Assembly (NCBI GenBank): GCA_963989385.1
Contig: OZ022503.1
Location: 70,096,123 to 70,160,122, forward strand
DNA: 64,000 bases
From: Ctena decussata
Lineage: Eukaryota > Mollusca > Bivalvia > Lucinida > Lucinidae
Direction of reading: 5' to 3'
Numbering within the stretch: position 1 is the stretch's first letter; every line of letters begins with the position of its first letter. Below the pieces are notes generated by a model. The model did not search any database. It worked only from the letters and a program-made list of their open reading frames with translations, and was not told where the DNA came from. Shown one piece after another: positions 21,962 to 33,399 of this stretch. A program made the translations under genes and the position numbers.

Positions 21962-22875
21962 TACGAGGGGCGTTCGAAAAGTTTTGCAAATGGCCTCATG
22001 ACTTTGGTTAGGAGCATGCTGGGTACAACTGCTATGCATGTACTGAAAGCACTGCATTTTGTCTTTACAATGATACCAAACACTATACAAAGACACTTTT
22101 CTTTATTGAGTTACAACGCATTTTAAAAGGTCCCAGTCATACCACTGGGCTAATTTTATATGTAAAATCTTTTCAGTGTTAGGCATTCAAGTCAAATATC
22201 CTTGTAAATACCAAATTAATCTTTGTCATTTGTTTGTCCATCGTTGCCTATAATATCCATAAAAAAGTTAGAAGTGCGGCAACTGTTATCGATTTATTCC
22301 TTGCAAAGCAATGCGCAGTTCTTATGACGTTATTGAATTTTACGTTAACGTCATTTTTGAAAGCTTGCAGAGGCTTCATTTTTGGCATTAATTTGAATTT
22401 GTTGACAGGTTTTCGTTGACCCATATAAATGCTCTTGCCGACAATATTTTGAATGCTAATACACTTGTTTTCATTACAAAATCATCCAATTTTAGTCGAA
22501 ATGGAGAAATTGCTACAGCATAAAGTACGGATAATCCATATTCCCGGCCCTGTACGGAAGCCAGATTAAAACTTATTTCCGCGATATTTACAGAACAACA
22601 TTGTCTGGGCATTGTCTTTAACTAACAAAGATAAACAGATATCAAAGACTGCTGATATATAAATTATGGTCTACTAAAATAAAATTCTGCAGTGTCTTTA
22701 GGGTATACCTCTTTCAAAGAAGTTAAAAATGCGTCCTTTTTTAAAAAATGCACCTTGTTTGCAAAATTCTCTTCGCATAATATAGCTATTTGTGTTTTTG
22801 CAATCAGAAGTTCTGTCTGTATGGTGGTTACCGAGAAATTACGTCATTTGCAAAACTTTCCGAACGCCCCTCGTA
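21962..22875. mobile_element. Mariner-like element, internally deleted
   Basis: Terminal inverted repeats of ~31 bp: TACGAGGGGCGTTCGAAAAG at the left and the inverse of TACGAGGGGCGTTCGGAAAG at the right, each followed inward by TTTTGCAAATG. TA lies at both edges. CGAGGGG...GTTC ends are typical of mariner-family elements. At ~0.9 kb it is shorter than the usual 1.3 kb, and I see no D,D34D transposase in any frame, so it is a deletion derivative or a MITE using mariner ends. Confidence 0.65.
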
Positions 22876-23073
22876 TCCTCGCCAACTTCTTGTAACGTGT
22901 GATTATCAAATATTGAATAACGATTTACGTTCAAAAAGGCTCCACTTTTATTCTGTTTGCTTCAAATTCACCTTTTCAATTAGTTCTCTTTGCCCACATC
23001 TTATCATATCTCGTATCCTTGCTGGTTGGTCTGAGTGACATGTGTAATGAATATACTTTTGCTTCTTTTCGAG

Positions 23074-23098
23074 GTGTGTGTGTGTGTGGGGGGGGGGG
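23074..23098 (+). repeat. (GT)n-(G)n microsatellite
   Basis: Eight GT units run directly into about eleven G. Confidence 0.9.
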
Positions 23099-23218
23099 TC
23101 AATTTTAAGGAAAATACTTTGATCTTCTGCGAGCAAATCCCGTTGTAATCATGACTTTGAAATAACGTTGATGTAAAGTTGTGTGCTTGCTGGGCATTTA
23201 TATCGCCAATATATGTCC

Positions 23219-23302
23219 TTATACCACCCTTACCAGAAAGTGCCAACTTGAACACGAACTATTTCGCAATGAGCAAGGTCTACACTGGTAAGGGTGGTAT
23301 AA
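23219..23302. repeat. Inverted repeat, 18 bp arms
   Basis: TTATACCACCCTTACCAG at 23219-23236 pairs perfectly with CTGGTAAGGGTGGTATAA at 23285-23302. It directly abuts the larger palindrome at 23303-23451, whose arms also start with a TATACCA-like word. Confidence 0.75.
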
Positions 23303-23451
23303 AATAGTTATACCATGGTTTGTCCGCCTGTACGAGGAGATAATCCACGAGCTTTATACCACGATTTGTCCGCCTGTACGGGAGATAATCCACTCGCTAA
23401 AGCTCGTGGATTATCTCCTCGTACAGGCGGACAAACCGTGGTATAACTATT
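23303..23451. mobile_element. Palindrome with a third partial arm
   Basis: Arms of ~52 bp (23303-23354 and 23399-23451) pair with one or two mismatches: AATAGTTATACCATGGTTTG against its inverse. The loop (23355-23391) is not unique: it repeats the left arm in direct orientation (ATACCACGATTTGTCCGCC, GGGAGATAATCCACTCG). The element therefore has two direct copies and one inverse copy of the same 45 bp. Confidence 0.8.
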
Positions 23452-23695
23452 ACATATTGATTTCAGACTTGCAAGAAAGGATATCTGTAGATTTTCCATG
23501 GATCATGGCCACTGGTTCAAAGCCTTGTCATGATGAGAACATGGAAAGGAGAATATCTTTTATAGATTAACTATGGGTCAGGGCCTTCGTCTGGTGCAAT
23601 GAATCAGGTGCATTCAAAGTTGATAACTCAAAGCTGCTTCACACTCAAAAGAAAGCCACTTCATGATTTAGGAATTTTTATTTAAGAAATAGATC

Positions 23696-23846
23696 AGCTC
23701 TAGCAGTGAACTGTTGAGTAATAATTCACTGTTTGGAGGTCAGTCGTAAAGTAGATCATATCACGAGCGCGGAGCGCGAGTGATATATCTACTTACAACT
23801 GACCGACAAACAGTGAATTATTACTCAACAATTCAATGCTAGAGCT
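23696..23846. mobile_element. Long hairpin element, ~60 bp arms
   Basis: CAGCTCTAGCAGTGAACTGT through AGTAGAT pairs with ATCTACTTACAACTGACC through TGCTAGAGCTG, around a GC-rich apex CGAGCGCGGAGCGCGAG. AACAGTGAATTGTTG at about 24088 repeats part of the arm once more, so the element may extend to about 24105. Confidence 0.75.
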
Positions 23847-24224
23847 GAACTATTTCGATTCTAACACTCAAAATTGCTGAAAAAGTGTTATTTTCATTCA
23901 AATTCTCCCAACCTTCAGGCAAGCGCGTTCAAACTCCCGCTAATATTCTTAACTGTATCACAGATGAATGTACGTTTTTTGGCGACTTAAGAAAGAAAAA
24001 GAGACGTTACACCGTCTAACGTCTCAAAACGTCACAAAATTACGTCAGTATTGCCTGTGACGTCAGCAATTTGACTCACGCGCTCCCAAACAGTGAATTG
24101 TTGCAGAATAAAACACGGAAACTTTCCATTGCTTCTATAGGCGCACTGTGTTAGAATCTTATTTCAGTCCTTTTGTGCGAAAACCGTTTAGGATCTTGTC
24201 CTAATATTAGTATTCTTTCCAACC

Positions 24225-24330
24225 GTCAGCGGAGTTCCATCGCACACAGTCTTTCAATACCCTCCCATTGTCCTGATGAGACTGGCATACTGTCAAAAGG
24301 TTGTAATATCGCAAATTAATTATCTATCCA
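24225..24330 (+). mobile_element. SINE-B body relic
   Basis: AGCGGAGTTCCATCGCACAC, CTCCCATTGTCCTGATGAGA and CTGTCAAAAGGTTGTAATA match the SINE-B body at 34405-34500 position by position with many substitutions. The tRNA head is missing. Confidence 0.6.
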
Positions 24331-24674
24331 TCGTCCTTTTCCACCTTAACTAATAGATTATATCGTCTGATATCGTAAGTTATTACATAGATTTGCCTTA
24401 ATCTGATATTACTGTCAACTGCTTTGATGAATACAGAAAAAATCTTCATGAATAAAATGAATAAGATAACTCCAATCATTGACACGGGATGATCAGAACA
24501 TACAGAAAAAGAAAGTGTTTCTTTATTTTCTTAATCATTGGACATCAAAAACACTAGCTCAAATGAAACGTCGATGTGTATGTGACTAATGCCATTTATA
24601 CCTTATTGGTTTCATGCACTAGGCAATAATGTATCGTTCACTAGCGGGACGGGGTGCTACTTTCATGCTGAAAA

Positions 24675-24862
24675 AATGCGATTTTTCGCAGTAAACCATC
24701 AGGCTTACAGAGTTAGGAACGATGACGACATGTTCCTGTAAAAAAGTTTAAAGCTAAGAACATTTACATTTACCTACAAAATAGCATTTTGTTCAGGACT
24801 CAAATTGTGAATTTTCTTAGCTTTTAATTCTTGATTGTTTACTGCAAATTTGCAAATTTTAA
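24675..24862. repeat. Imperfect inverted repeat
   Basis: GCAGTAAACCATCAG (24692-24706) pairs with TGATTGTTTACTGC (24832-24845), and inside it TTTAAAGCTAAGAA pairs with TTCTTAGCTTTTAA. A worn palindromic element is likely. Confidence 0.5.
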
Positions 24863-24911
24863 GGTTATTTCTATGATCCTGCCGCAAAGTTACTTGCACT
24901 CTATTGCTGTC

Positions 24912-25177
24912 GGTGTTGTTTTATTTCTTTACGTCCACGATAAATAGCTATGGTCATGTCAGGACGGTCAGTTAACCTAACTGCACCATTCCTGGGCAGG
25001 CTTAGACATCCTAAGAAGTTAAACAGTACTAGTGCACATACTTTTGCCTGTAATGTAAAACTGCCCTTCTTGAATCAGTGGAAGGAAAAACGAAAGCTAG
25101 TGGCCGGACCTAGTATCGAAACCGGGACCTCTGGCTATTGAGTCGGACGTGCTACCGACTGTGCTACGCGGCCTGGC
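24912..25177 (-). mobile_element. SINE-A, older copy
   Basis: Whole SINE-A is recognisable from tail (TTACGTCCACGATAAATAGC) to head (GCTACGCGGCCTGGC), with more than ten percent substitutions by eye. The B box is damaged (reads ATCGAAACC inverse). No clear target duplication. The frame at 24950-25141 is only the SINE read on the wrong strand. Confidence 0.8.
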
Positions 25178-26059
25178 GCTTTGACTCTAATTCGTTTGTT
25201 GAAAGACTTGTGGAAATTCCAGGGTACATGTGACTTACTATTAAAAATGCAATAATAGAAGTGCCATCATTGGAAGGCTAAGGTTTGATGAATCTGAAAC
25301 ATATATAACTGGTTAAATTTGTATATTTGGCATGTTTCCGGTAGAAACCTACAAGTGGTAAACTTATAATGTATTACAACCTATTCGCGGTCTGTCCGTT
25401 GAAAGTTTGGTTCGGAGTTCCCCTGTAAATGAGACAATCTCTATTTGCTGGGTGTAATATAAGAGTTACCGCTTGTTACATCCAAACCATTGTATGAATG
25501 CCAGGTTTTTCAGCCATAAGTTATTGTCTTATCAAGTTACATGCGAAACATGGCAGCTATTCATAGATATACGTAAATCAGTCTTGTGTAGCTCAGCTTT
25601 AACAATCCCAAAGATCCAGATCCATTTTACAAGACGGATATACACCTCCGAGGTTGTTTCAGATAGGGAAACCCTCGTTTTATAATGGTATTTAAAAGTG
25701 TTCTATTTCAGGCAAGTATCAAATAGGGCATTGAATGAGTCAATCTTCATTAAGGCTATTTTAGAGCTTGTTAGCAACTTTTCGGGAATTTTCAGATCGC
25801 CCCTCCTATATTTCGGTATCCGTTTAAACGTGCTGACATTATTTTAAGACATTTTGTATAAATAAATGGCTTTTTCATTCCACATCTGGCTTGTGATTTA
25901 TGTCAAAAAGACGTTGTTGTAACGTACTATAAAGGACAAAGGTTGGTACTATCATTTCCACCGCACCCATTGACTATTTCTATGTAAATGCATTTATATG
26001 TTTTGTAACTTCATAGTTTTCTACTACGACTTACCATAAATGGTCTTTAGATAACAAAA

Positions 26060-26272
26060 GAGCCGCGACACGTAAAAAGGCAACAAAAAAGTGGCTTGTG
26101 CGCCCAGCAAAGACTCAGATCAGCCTGGGCATCCGCCCAGTCTGACCAGAATCTTTGCTGTGCGCTCTAATGCGGTTAGCGAACTCTGACCAGACTGAGC
26201 CGATGCCCAGGCTGTTCTGAGTCTTCGTTGGGCGCACATGCCACGTTGTAGGTTTTGTCGTGTTGCAGCTCA
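26060..26272. mobile_element. Family A MITE, shorter variant
   Basis: The left terminus GAGCCGCGACACGTAAAA is slightly altered and the right end reads TCGTGTTGCAGCTCA. The central block is shortened (TGCGCTCTAATGCGGTTAGC), so the element is ~213 bp. Confidence 0.88.
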
Positions 26273-26843
26273 AAATGAAATTGAAGACCGACCATATATA
26301 TAATGTCGAAATGTGAGAGAGCAATCAAATCGTGTGGTCTAATTAAAAAAACAACAAAAAAAAAAACGTGATTCTGTAAAAGCATAACAGACACTTTGTC
26401 TTTATGTAAACCTTTCAATTTTGTCTGGATATTCTTATTAAATGAAAATAATGAGAGTAGTGAGAGATATTAACTGCGTTTGGTAGTGTAGCTCAGTTTC
26501 AATACAAATAGAACTTCAGATAAAATAGTCGTGACAACCAATTCTGCACCTGGGCTGCCTCCCTGGCCTGCTGGTACACAATGTTTAGTCAACATTGAAC
26601 CCATAATGGTTTTTCTTTATGACGTTGTGACGGAAATGGTGTATTTTAATTAATCATATGACGTCGCTGTGTTTCAGTGGATAACGTCGTGTCATAAAAT
26701 CGAATGACCACACGTTAATAACACTTTGGCGCATACACGTAACACCATTGACAACGTCCATGCCAACAATGCGTTTCTTATCTAAATAGTGTTCAGTTTG
26801 GGGGCCGTAAAATCCCATTTTAAAGGGTTATATGATAAACAGA

Positions 26844-26936
26844 ATCTTACACTCGTGGTCAATTCATATGAAATTTATGAAACTCGCCCAAGGCTCGTTT
26901 CATAAATTTCATATGAAATGACCACTCATGTAAGAT
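26844..26936. mobile_element. Hairpin, ~40 bp arms
   Basis: CGTGGTCAATTCATATGAAA through TTTATGAAACTCG pairs with CGTTTCATAAATTTCATATG through TGACCACTCATGTAAG; the outermost CTTACACTCG/CATGTAAG also pairs. No coding. Confidence 0.75.
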
Positions 26937-27422
26937 CCTCTATATTCATTTGGTAAGTGTACCCATTCAACTTAAAGATTGGCAGAGGATTAGAGGTCAA
27001 GATATGACCCAGCCAATGTGGAATTTGCATGCAAAACACGACAACATTTAGTTGGGTAATCGGCCTATAAATCTTACAAATCTCTTTTTCCATCAAAGAC
27101 GCTCTGTCTTTATGCAATCTGTATGGATTTGTCTGGACACGCTTATTGAATGAATATAAGAATAGCGTGTGATATTTCATCGCCCATTCTTAGCCAGAGT
27201 GTAGCAGATATAAATATGCATGACAATGATGAATATTGTGATTTGTGTATGTCTTCCTCAATAGCGATTTTCTCATTAGAACGAAAAGGAAATGTTTCCG
27301 AAAGTCCTCATTTAAAAAAAGCAACAACAAAAAAACATACAATTTTGCAATTTCATTTGACATTATCTGTCATTGAGTAGAAGCATTGAGTTCATTTAGA
27401 TTCACTTCGGACATAGAGTTCT

Positions 27423-27645
27423 GGGCCCGTATGTATAAAACGACTTAAGTGGTTGCTATGCTGTTGCTAGGGCTGAATTTTTATGAAGGAGATTCCCTAC
27501 AACTACGAAATTTGCTCTGGAGGAACAGTCTTTTTGAGACTGTTCCTCCAGAGCAAATTTCATAGTTGTAGGGAATCTCCAACATATAAATTGAGCCTTA
27601 GCAACGCCATAGCAACCACTTAAGTCGTTTTATAAATACGGCCCC
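27423..27645. mobile_element. Family D palindromic MITE, copy 2
   Basis: Same length (223 bp) and plan as 7395-7617, with GGAACAGTCTTTTTGAGACTGTTCC-type centre (27526-27550). The arms agree between copies more than the flanks. A TTAA-bounded family C fragment begins just after it at 27653. Confidence 0.88.
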
Positions 27646-27652
27646 TGCTTAA

Positions 27653-27832
27653 CCCTTTTATGCCCAGAGGACTTTTTTATCCTTATCAAATAGATGAGTC
27701 CATTCGTCAATACGTGGGGATGTTGAGATTGGTTTATAATTACTTTTTTAATTCTATTATCATTTCAATTCTATTTAAGGAGAAAAACCTGTTTAACTTC
27801 AGCAAAATGTGTGGACCCAGATCAGACGGCTG
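27653..27832 (+). mobile_element. Family C MITE, left part
   Basis: TTAA at 27649-27652, then CCCTTTTATGCCCAG, the body word ATAGATGAGTCCATTCGTC, and the core start GTGTGGACCCAGATCAGAC, where it stops. The right half is lost. Confidence 0.65.
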
Positions 27833-28030
27833 TAATTTTAGCGAGCGATACGATACTGTAACCATTTAAACGTGACTTTGATTTGACATGCTCTGCAATT
27901 GGAAATAAGCAGTACTACTAAATGCATGCATATTGAGATTTGTAAATATTCTGTGAAAAGTAAAAAAAAAATTATAGAATTTTAATAGCCTTCAATTGTT
28001 TTACTAAGTAGATGATAAATAGAAAACAAT

Positions 28031-28123
28031 GTTAGTGTCTTTTGATATCAAGTTTATTAGGCTCGACCAGACACACATAGGAATGGTCAAGCCTGATAAA
28101 CTTGATATCAAAAGACACAAACA
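28031..28123. mobile_element. Hairpin, 35 bp arms
   Basis: GTGTCTTTTGATATCAAGTT to GGCTCGACCA (28035-28069) pairs with TGGTCAAGCCTGATAAAC to AAGACAC (28085-28118) with one or two mismatches. Confidence 0.75.
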
Positions 28124-28244
28124 AGGTATTCTTTGTATCTCGAATCTACTCTAACTCAACGTCGATGCAGTATCATTACATTACGTCAGAATCGATACGA
28201 AGTTGTTTAGCCGGCGATGGCATTTAATGTCTTTTTCTTCCGAC

Positions 28245-28325
28245 ACGGCGCTGAATCAACATTAAATCAAAGTCATGGCATTGAATCAATGTTGATTTAA
28301 TGTTGATTCAGCCTTGTGTGGCTAC
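28245..28325. mobile_element. Family E compact palindrome
   Basis: GCTGAATCAACATTAAATCA pairs with TTGATTTAATGTTGATTCAGC around TCATGGCATTGAATCA. Related by sequence to the split element at 12135-12522 and to a short stretch at 36823-36868. Confidence 0.65.
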
Positions 28326-28741
28326 TCGAGTTGCTTAATAGTTCTAGGATAGGATAACCTTTATCAACAAAATAATTTTGCAAGACGTTTGAGTAATTCT
28401 CATGCCGTTAATATATCATTACTAATATAGCAGCACAAACGGAGTTTATTATGAAGTATTACCAAACCGAAGGAATCATCGATCGACGTAATTCTTTTGA
28501 GATTTATGATGAGAACTTTTCTCTCTAAGCAACAATAAACGTCTACGGTTTATGGATTTCATGCACACCCACTATATATAAAATTACAGAACAAGAAAAA
28601 GTATTACTAGTTTGCCCTTATCGTATACTTTCAGCTGTGACTGACTATCGTATAACCAGTTAGGAAAAAATCTGAGCATGGATAAGTTAAGATAAAGCGG
28701 CTGTATGCTTCCTGTTCCCTTGTCAAAGGAAATCAGCCTAT

Positions 28742-28938
28742 GATAATTCCAACTCCATTTTCCATTGCTAGTTTAATGCAATTTGATTGGTCAAGAGCGT
28801 ACAGAAAACTGCGTTTATACTTCGATAAATCCCCTGAACCAGAAATAGGTAACTACTTGGACTATTTTCTTTGCGGCAATTTCTAAAATACTCGATATAG
28901 CTCACATTTGAGATAAAAATGACCGAGTTGGAATTATA
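28742..28938. mobile_element. Element bounded by AATTCCAACTC/GAGTTGGAATT
   Basis: The ATAATTCCAACTC left end and GAGTTGGAATTAT right end are inverse. The interior (GCAATTTGATTGGTCAAGAG) matches 51785-51880, a dispersed copy. Its right end abuts the palindrome starting at 28939. Confidence 0.55.
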
Positions 28939-29093
28939 AGGAATGAATTTTATTTTTGTGGATTTTATGGATGTGTAAACGCCGGCGAATCACTCACAAA
29001 GTTAACATAAAGCCATTCGGGCTTAAATTAGTTTGTGAGTGATTCGCCGGCGTTTACACATCCATAAAATCCACAAAAATAAAATTCATTCCT
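28939..29093. mobile_element. Perfect palindrome, ~60 bp arms
   Basis: AGGAATGAATTTTATTTTTG through GCCGGCGAATCACTCAC and its exact inverse flank a ~35 bp loop. I saw no mismatch over ~60 bp. It touches the element ending at 28938, so either one inserted beside the other or they form one nested foldback. Confidence 0.82.
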
Positions 29094-29782
29094 ATAAAAT
29101 ATCCGGATGAAGAATAAACGTTTATAAGATTATAGGGACACCTATTCCAATCAAAGAACTTTAGGACACTGCATCCTTATTAAAAAAAGCCTGAAGTAGT
29201 TTCTACACCGTATCTGCGTATGTTTACAATGTTTCCATACAAATTCTGTCCATTTCTAATGGAATGAATTAGATACCTATAATAAACGATCATTTATATG
29301 ACATAAATGGCCATAACAGGCGCAATAATACCACCCGAAGCCTCATTTACAAGTTTTACAGCAGCTTAGTTTTGCCAAGTAAGCCAAACCATAAGGAAAG
29401 AGACCATGTGGCATATATACCATGAATGCATTCTTATAGAATATAGCATAGAGAGATACATATCTGTGAATACTTTTGTAGCGTGTACAGTACATAATGG
29501 AGGCTTGGGATTAATCGACAGCTGAGCATTTATAGGGTTACTTTAGGTAACAAATTTTACGCACTCTCTGCTCTTCAATACAGAAACAAGAGAAATGATA
29601 AATAAGAAATATAACTAGAGATTTCTCGGGATTTCCTCATTCTAAATGGCGTAAGAAAACACATGATCCCAAACCCAGTTAGGTGGTATAGGAAGCGGAC
29701 TTGATTATACAGCCTTGGAACAGTCAGTACTATTACAGCTAAATCAACCAGTTCATGCCTAGTGTTCCATTAAATATGACAT

Positions 29783-29984
29783 TTGCAAACAGTACACACC
29801 CAGATCAGACATAACAGAACGCGGCGTCTGATCAGAGTCTCCCCGATAGCATATGACAAATGGATATTTCTCCATAAAATTAAATGAAAATAGTAAGAAT
29901 AAACTAAGCCAGTTCCTTTCAACTGACAAATGGACTCATCCAATTTATCAGGACAGGCGGGTCCAACGGGCATAAATGGGTAAA
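29783..29984 (-). mobile_element. Family C MITE, reverse and partial
   Basis: The core GCAAACAGTACACACCCAGA and GCGTCTGATCAGAGTCT is followed by the body words GACAAATGGACTCATCC and a right end GGGCATAAATGGGTAAA, the worn inverse of the 27649 terminus. Confidence 0.65.
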
Positions 29985-30020
29985 CACATGTAACTTCACA
30001 GAAGTCTCTTGCTCCACATA

Positions 30021-30182
30021 CAGTCAACTCCCGATATCTTAATATCTCAAAAGATCTTCTTATATCAAAAAATATATTTCCTATTCTTGTTTACATTTCA
30101 ACTCCAGTAATCTCAAACTACTGATATCTCAAAATAAATTTTCTGATACCAGAAAATTTACTTTGAAGTATCAGTAGTTTGG
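30021..30182. repeat. Family H element with inverted repeat
   Basis: CAGTCAACTCCCGATATCTT start, then arms CAAACTACTGATATCTCAAA (30115-) and TTGAAGTATCAGTAGTTTG (-30182). Parts recur at 3715-3830 and 6466-6545. Confidence 0.5.
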
Positions 30183-30530
30183 GCTGAAGTCTGAAGGAAA
30201 GAAAATCAACTCATGGTCGAACAAAGCTGATGTTTCGATGTCTTTATAAAACAAAATTAAGCGAAAACTGACAGTAAGACCACAATTTGTGCAATATATG
30301 GCACCAACCTTCCAAAACAGATTTAGGATGGAGCGTATTTAGTCAGAGGTTAGACTCACGGTTGTGTAATTTAGAAGGAAATAAAATTGGGTTATCCGAC
30401 ATCTATGAGGGCTGTCACATAGCGTGTCTATAGTTGTATATTACATATAAAAGCGGTTTGTTTGTTGTTGTTTTTGTGTGTTTTTATTTCTTGTTGACGT
30501 TAGAATTAAAATCGGCTTGCACTCTTTTAA

Positions 30531-31181
30531 GGTGGAATAGGACAAAACCAAACTTTTCAGTTTTCTAATAAAAATGTACATGATAAATTTTTTTAGTCTT
30601 TTCTGACTCACGAAATGACTTTCTTTTTGGCGTCCAACAAATATTTCTTTTTCTATGACGTCGTGAAAATGTGACGGTCTGACGTTTTTTTACGCAAAAT
30701 AAATAGCGCTCAGATATCCTTATTTTTCAACCCTGTTCTGCTGTCGTTGAAGATACTGATATCAATTTCATATCAGAGTGCGACCCATCAAGAGATCTTC
30801 GAAGCTGTGGTATTAGTTTTCCCCAATCTCTACGCATTACGTCAGGATTGACGTACACATGATTTTCCATTTGCTGTTGAAATTTGCCTTTTTTAACATA
30901 AAATGGTATATAGAAAAAAAACTTCTCCGAAAAATATACCTGTAATTTTGATATGTTTTAATGATAGGTATTTTTAAGATTTTTAAAAACTTAAATTAAA
31001 AATTCACCGTGTAAATTTTTCGCAATACTGACTTTTTCAAGTATACCCCCTGTTCAGACAGCGTCGCGGTTTTTAACGTCACATTAACGTTTCTATTTAC
31101 CGGCACACAGTCTTAGTATGAAAGTGTATTCTTGTTCAAGGGAAATGGTCTTTATCTGTAATCTTGGGACGGTGAGCGTGA
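30531..31181 (+). repeat. Left ~650 bp terminal inverted repeat
   Basis: Runs from GGTGGAATAGGACAAAACC to CTTGGGACGGTGAGCGTGA, where pairing with the right arm stops sharply. The frame at 31136-31432 crosses out of the arm and is not preserved in the right arm. Confidence 0.88.
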
Positions 31182-31436
31182 TTAGTTCTAAACAAAGTAC
31201 TTATAATAGCTAAATTAGGACGAGTAATTATAACTGATGCTAAAACTAATGAATCTGTCCATTTAGTAATTAAATTTAATGATCTTAATAAAAAGCAGTC
31301 TGGCCAACTTTCACCCTGCAAGCACAATATTGGATACCTAGAAAATGAATAGTAAGGACTGTGAAGGCTAAACGGTATAGGCCTATGACTAAAAGAGACC
31401 ATCAACATTTGAGAATGTTGTTTCCAACACATAAAT

Positions 31437-31673
31437 GAATCTGCACGAGAAAACTAGCAAAGTTGCATGTGCGCCCAGCGAAGACTCAGATTAACATGAA
31501 CATCTTCCAAGTCTGACCAGAGTCTTCGCTGTGCGCTTTAAGGGTAGCTACGGGCATAAGCTAGCACCATGTGGACAGCAAAGACTCTGACCAGACTGGG
31601 CAGGTGCCCGGGCTGATCTGAGTCTGCGCTGAGCGCACATGCCACTTTGTTGGTTTTGTCATGTCGCGGCCCA
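31437..31673. mobile_element. Family A MITE inside the foldback element
   Basis: Full length, with worn ends (CTGCACGAGAAAACTAGC left, GTCGCGGCCCA right). The internal hairpins are complete (GACCAGACTGGGCAGGTGCC). Confidence 0.88.
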
Positions 31674-31810
31674 AATGTTTTCGTCATATGCACGGAAACA
31701 AACAATACGAGCATTAAAAAAAGGCGACGCACTGTGGCTATGCATACGTTCCGCAGGGGGGTGGGGGGGGTCGTATTTACGAGCATTGCAACAGAACATG
31801 ATAAGACTAA

Positions 31811-31934
31811 GTTTTATTGTTTTACGTCCAATGTAAACATCTATAGTCATGTGGGGACGATCAGTTACCCAAACCACACTATTCCTTTGGCTCTTGAGTC
31901 GGACACGCTACTTACTGCGCCACGCGGCCCCGGG
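31811..31934 (-). mobile_element. SINE-A with large internal deletion
   Basis: Tail side TTTACGTCCAATGTAAACAT to CACACTATTCCT, then a jump directly to the tRNA head GCTCTTGAGTCGGACACGC to CACGCGGCC. About 130 bp of body is missing, including the B box. Confidence 0.7.
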
Positions 31935-32738
31935 AGAATAAAATGAAGCAGGGGTCGTCATAAAAGAATAACAAAAAATGACATATACCAAAATGTTACT
32001 TATAGTTTATATGTTGTGAAAACAATGGGATATATTGCCGTAAGTTGGTGTAAGCTTTGCCAAAGTAAAATGGGTCGATGACTATTCTGTTCTGTTACGA
32101 GAACAGACGAGAGGTCGCCGACCCTTTCCACGACACGGGGCTCTTCTCTTTGAATTGGAGAGGGGACGGACAAACAGACTCGGTGCTAGGACTATGCAAC
32201 CATTGCCCTCCTGGGGAACATCGTTATGAGAATTGGACAAAAAAATACTCTCGCCATCTGGGAAACATCGTTATCATGGTTATAAGAATAGAAACAACAA
32301 CTGGAATTGGAAACATCGTTACGAAAATAGATTAGAGAAGAAGTGGAAGAGGAACAATTGTACCTCCCAACAGAACATATCCTTTATTCTCTCATATCTA
32401 AATACGTGGCATATGAGGTGTTTTAGAATAAAGACAAACTATCAATTGAGTCGAAACACATGTAATTCTTATGAAAAAGAACACAGAGGCCGAGCACAGA
32501 GGGTTTGAAACTATATAGCTTCATTTTTTCGAGTATTACGCATACCGAACCAGTCTAGTTCATGTACTTCCGAATGCTGTCAGGTCCGCCCCAAGCAACC
32601 ATGATACGACCCATGACAACCCGTCCCACATTCCAGGAAGTATCTGGCGACCTGCACCACGACCGGCGCTGATAGGGGTCGTCAACTATAGGGCCTATAG
32701 GGCGAGTAGTCCAGGGACAGACATGATAATAATAATAA
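31935..32738. other. Foldback interior without recognised content
   Basis: Contains repeated words AACATCGTTA (32218, 32263, 32311), suggesting a small decayed direct repeat, and a GC-richer patch at 32575-32710. Frames at 32078-32335 and 32233-32508 have no motif. No match to any other family in the window. Confidence 0.45.
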
Positions 32739-32985
32739 TGAGCCACAACACGAGTAAACCATCAAAGTGGCATGTGCGCCCAGCAAAGACTCAGATCAGC
32801 CTGCGCATTCGCCTGGTCTGATCAGTGTCTTCTCTGTCGGCATGGAGCTAGCTTAGACCCTTAGCTACATGTACCATCGAAACGCATGTAGTGAAGACGC
32901 TGATAAAATTGGGTAGATGCAGAGGTTGATGTGAGTCTTCGCTGGCGCACATCCCACTTTATTGGTTTTGTCGTGTCGCGGCTCA
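32739..32985. mobile_element. Family A MITE inside the foldback element, second copy
   Basis: Left end TGAGCCACAACACGAG follows an (AAT)n run; right end GTGTCGCGGCTCA. The first hairpin is GCGCATTCGCCTGGTCTGATC. Confidence 0.88.
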
Positions 32986-33399
32986 AATCACATACCGTTT
33001 CAGCGTCTACAAAATTTTGACAACACAAAACTATCGAACTATTGTAGCAATTGTACTAAGAAGAAATACTTTAGTATTGTATTTCGATACCATGGATCCG
33101 TTGGGCTGAGCCTTTTGGAGATCACTAATACAAGAAATGAAACTACAGCATCAAAAACTTGCGGCATTAAAGTTATGCTTTCATCAAAGTTATGCTTTAA
33201 CTTTACTTAGTTTATCATCATAAGATCATCTTAAATATTAGGACAGGTGTCTCGCTGTCTGACATTGTCTGTCTGTCTGTCTGCTTTTAGGGGTGTCTGT
33301 CCTTTCAGTCCGTACAGAAAGCCTAGTTTATGATTTGACTGGAGATGCACTGAGCTGACGGTAATCAAAGCGTAGGGCACGACGGAAAATATAGATATG

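Noticed and set aside
24270..24285. CTGATGAGACT as a hammerhead core
   Set aside because: Belongs to the SINE-B body; no stem II/GAAA follows.
31538..31946. Overlapping 65-99 codon frames
   Set aside because: They fall in a family A MITE and a SINE-A relic.
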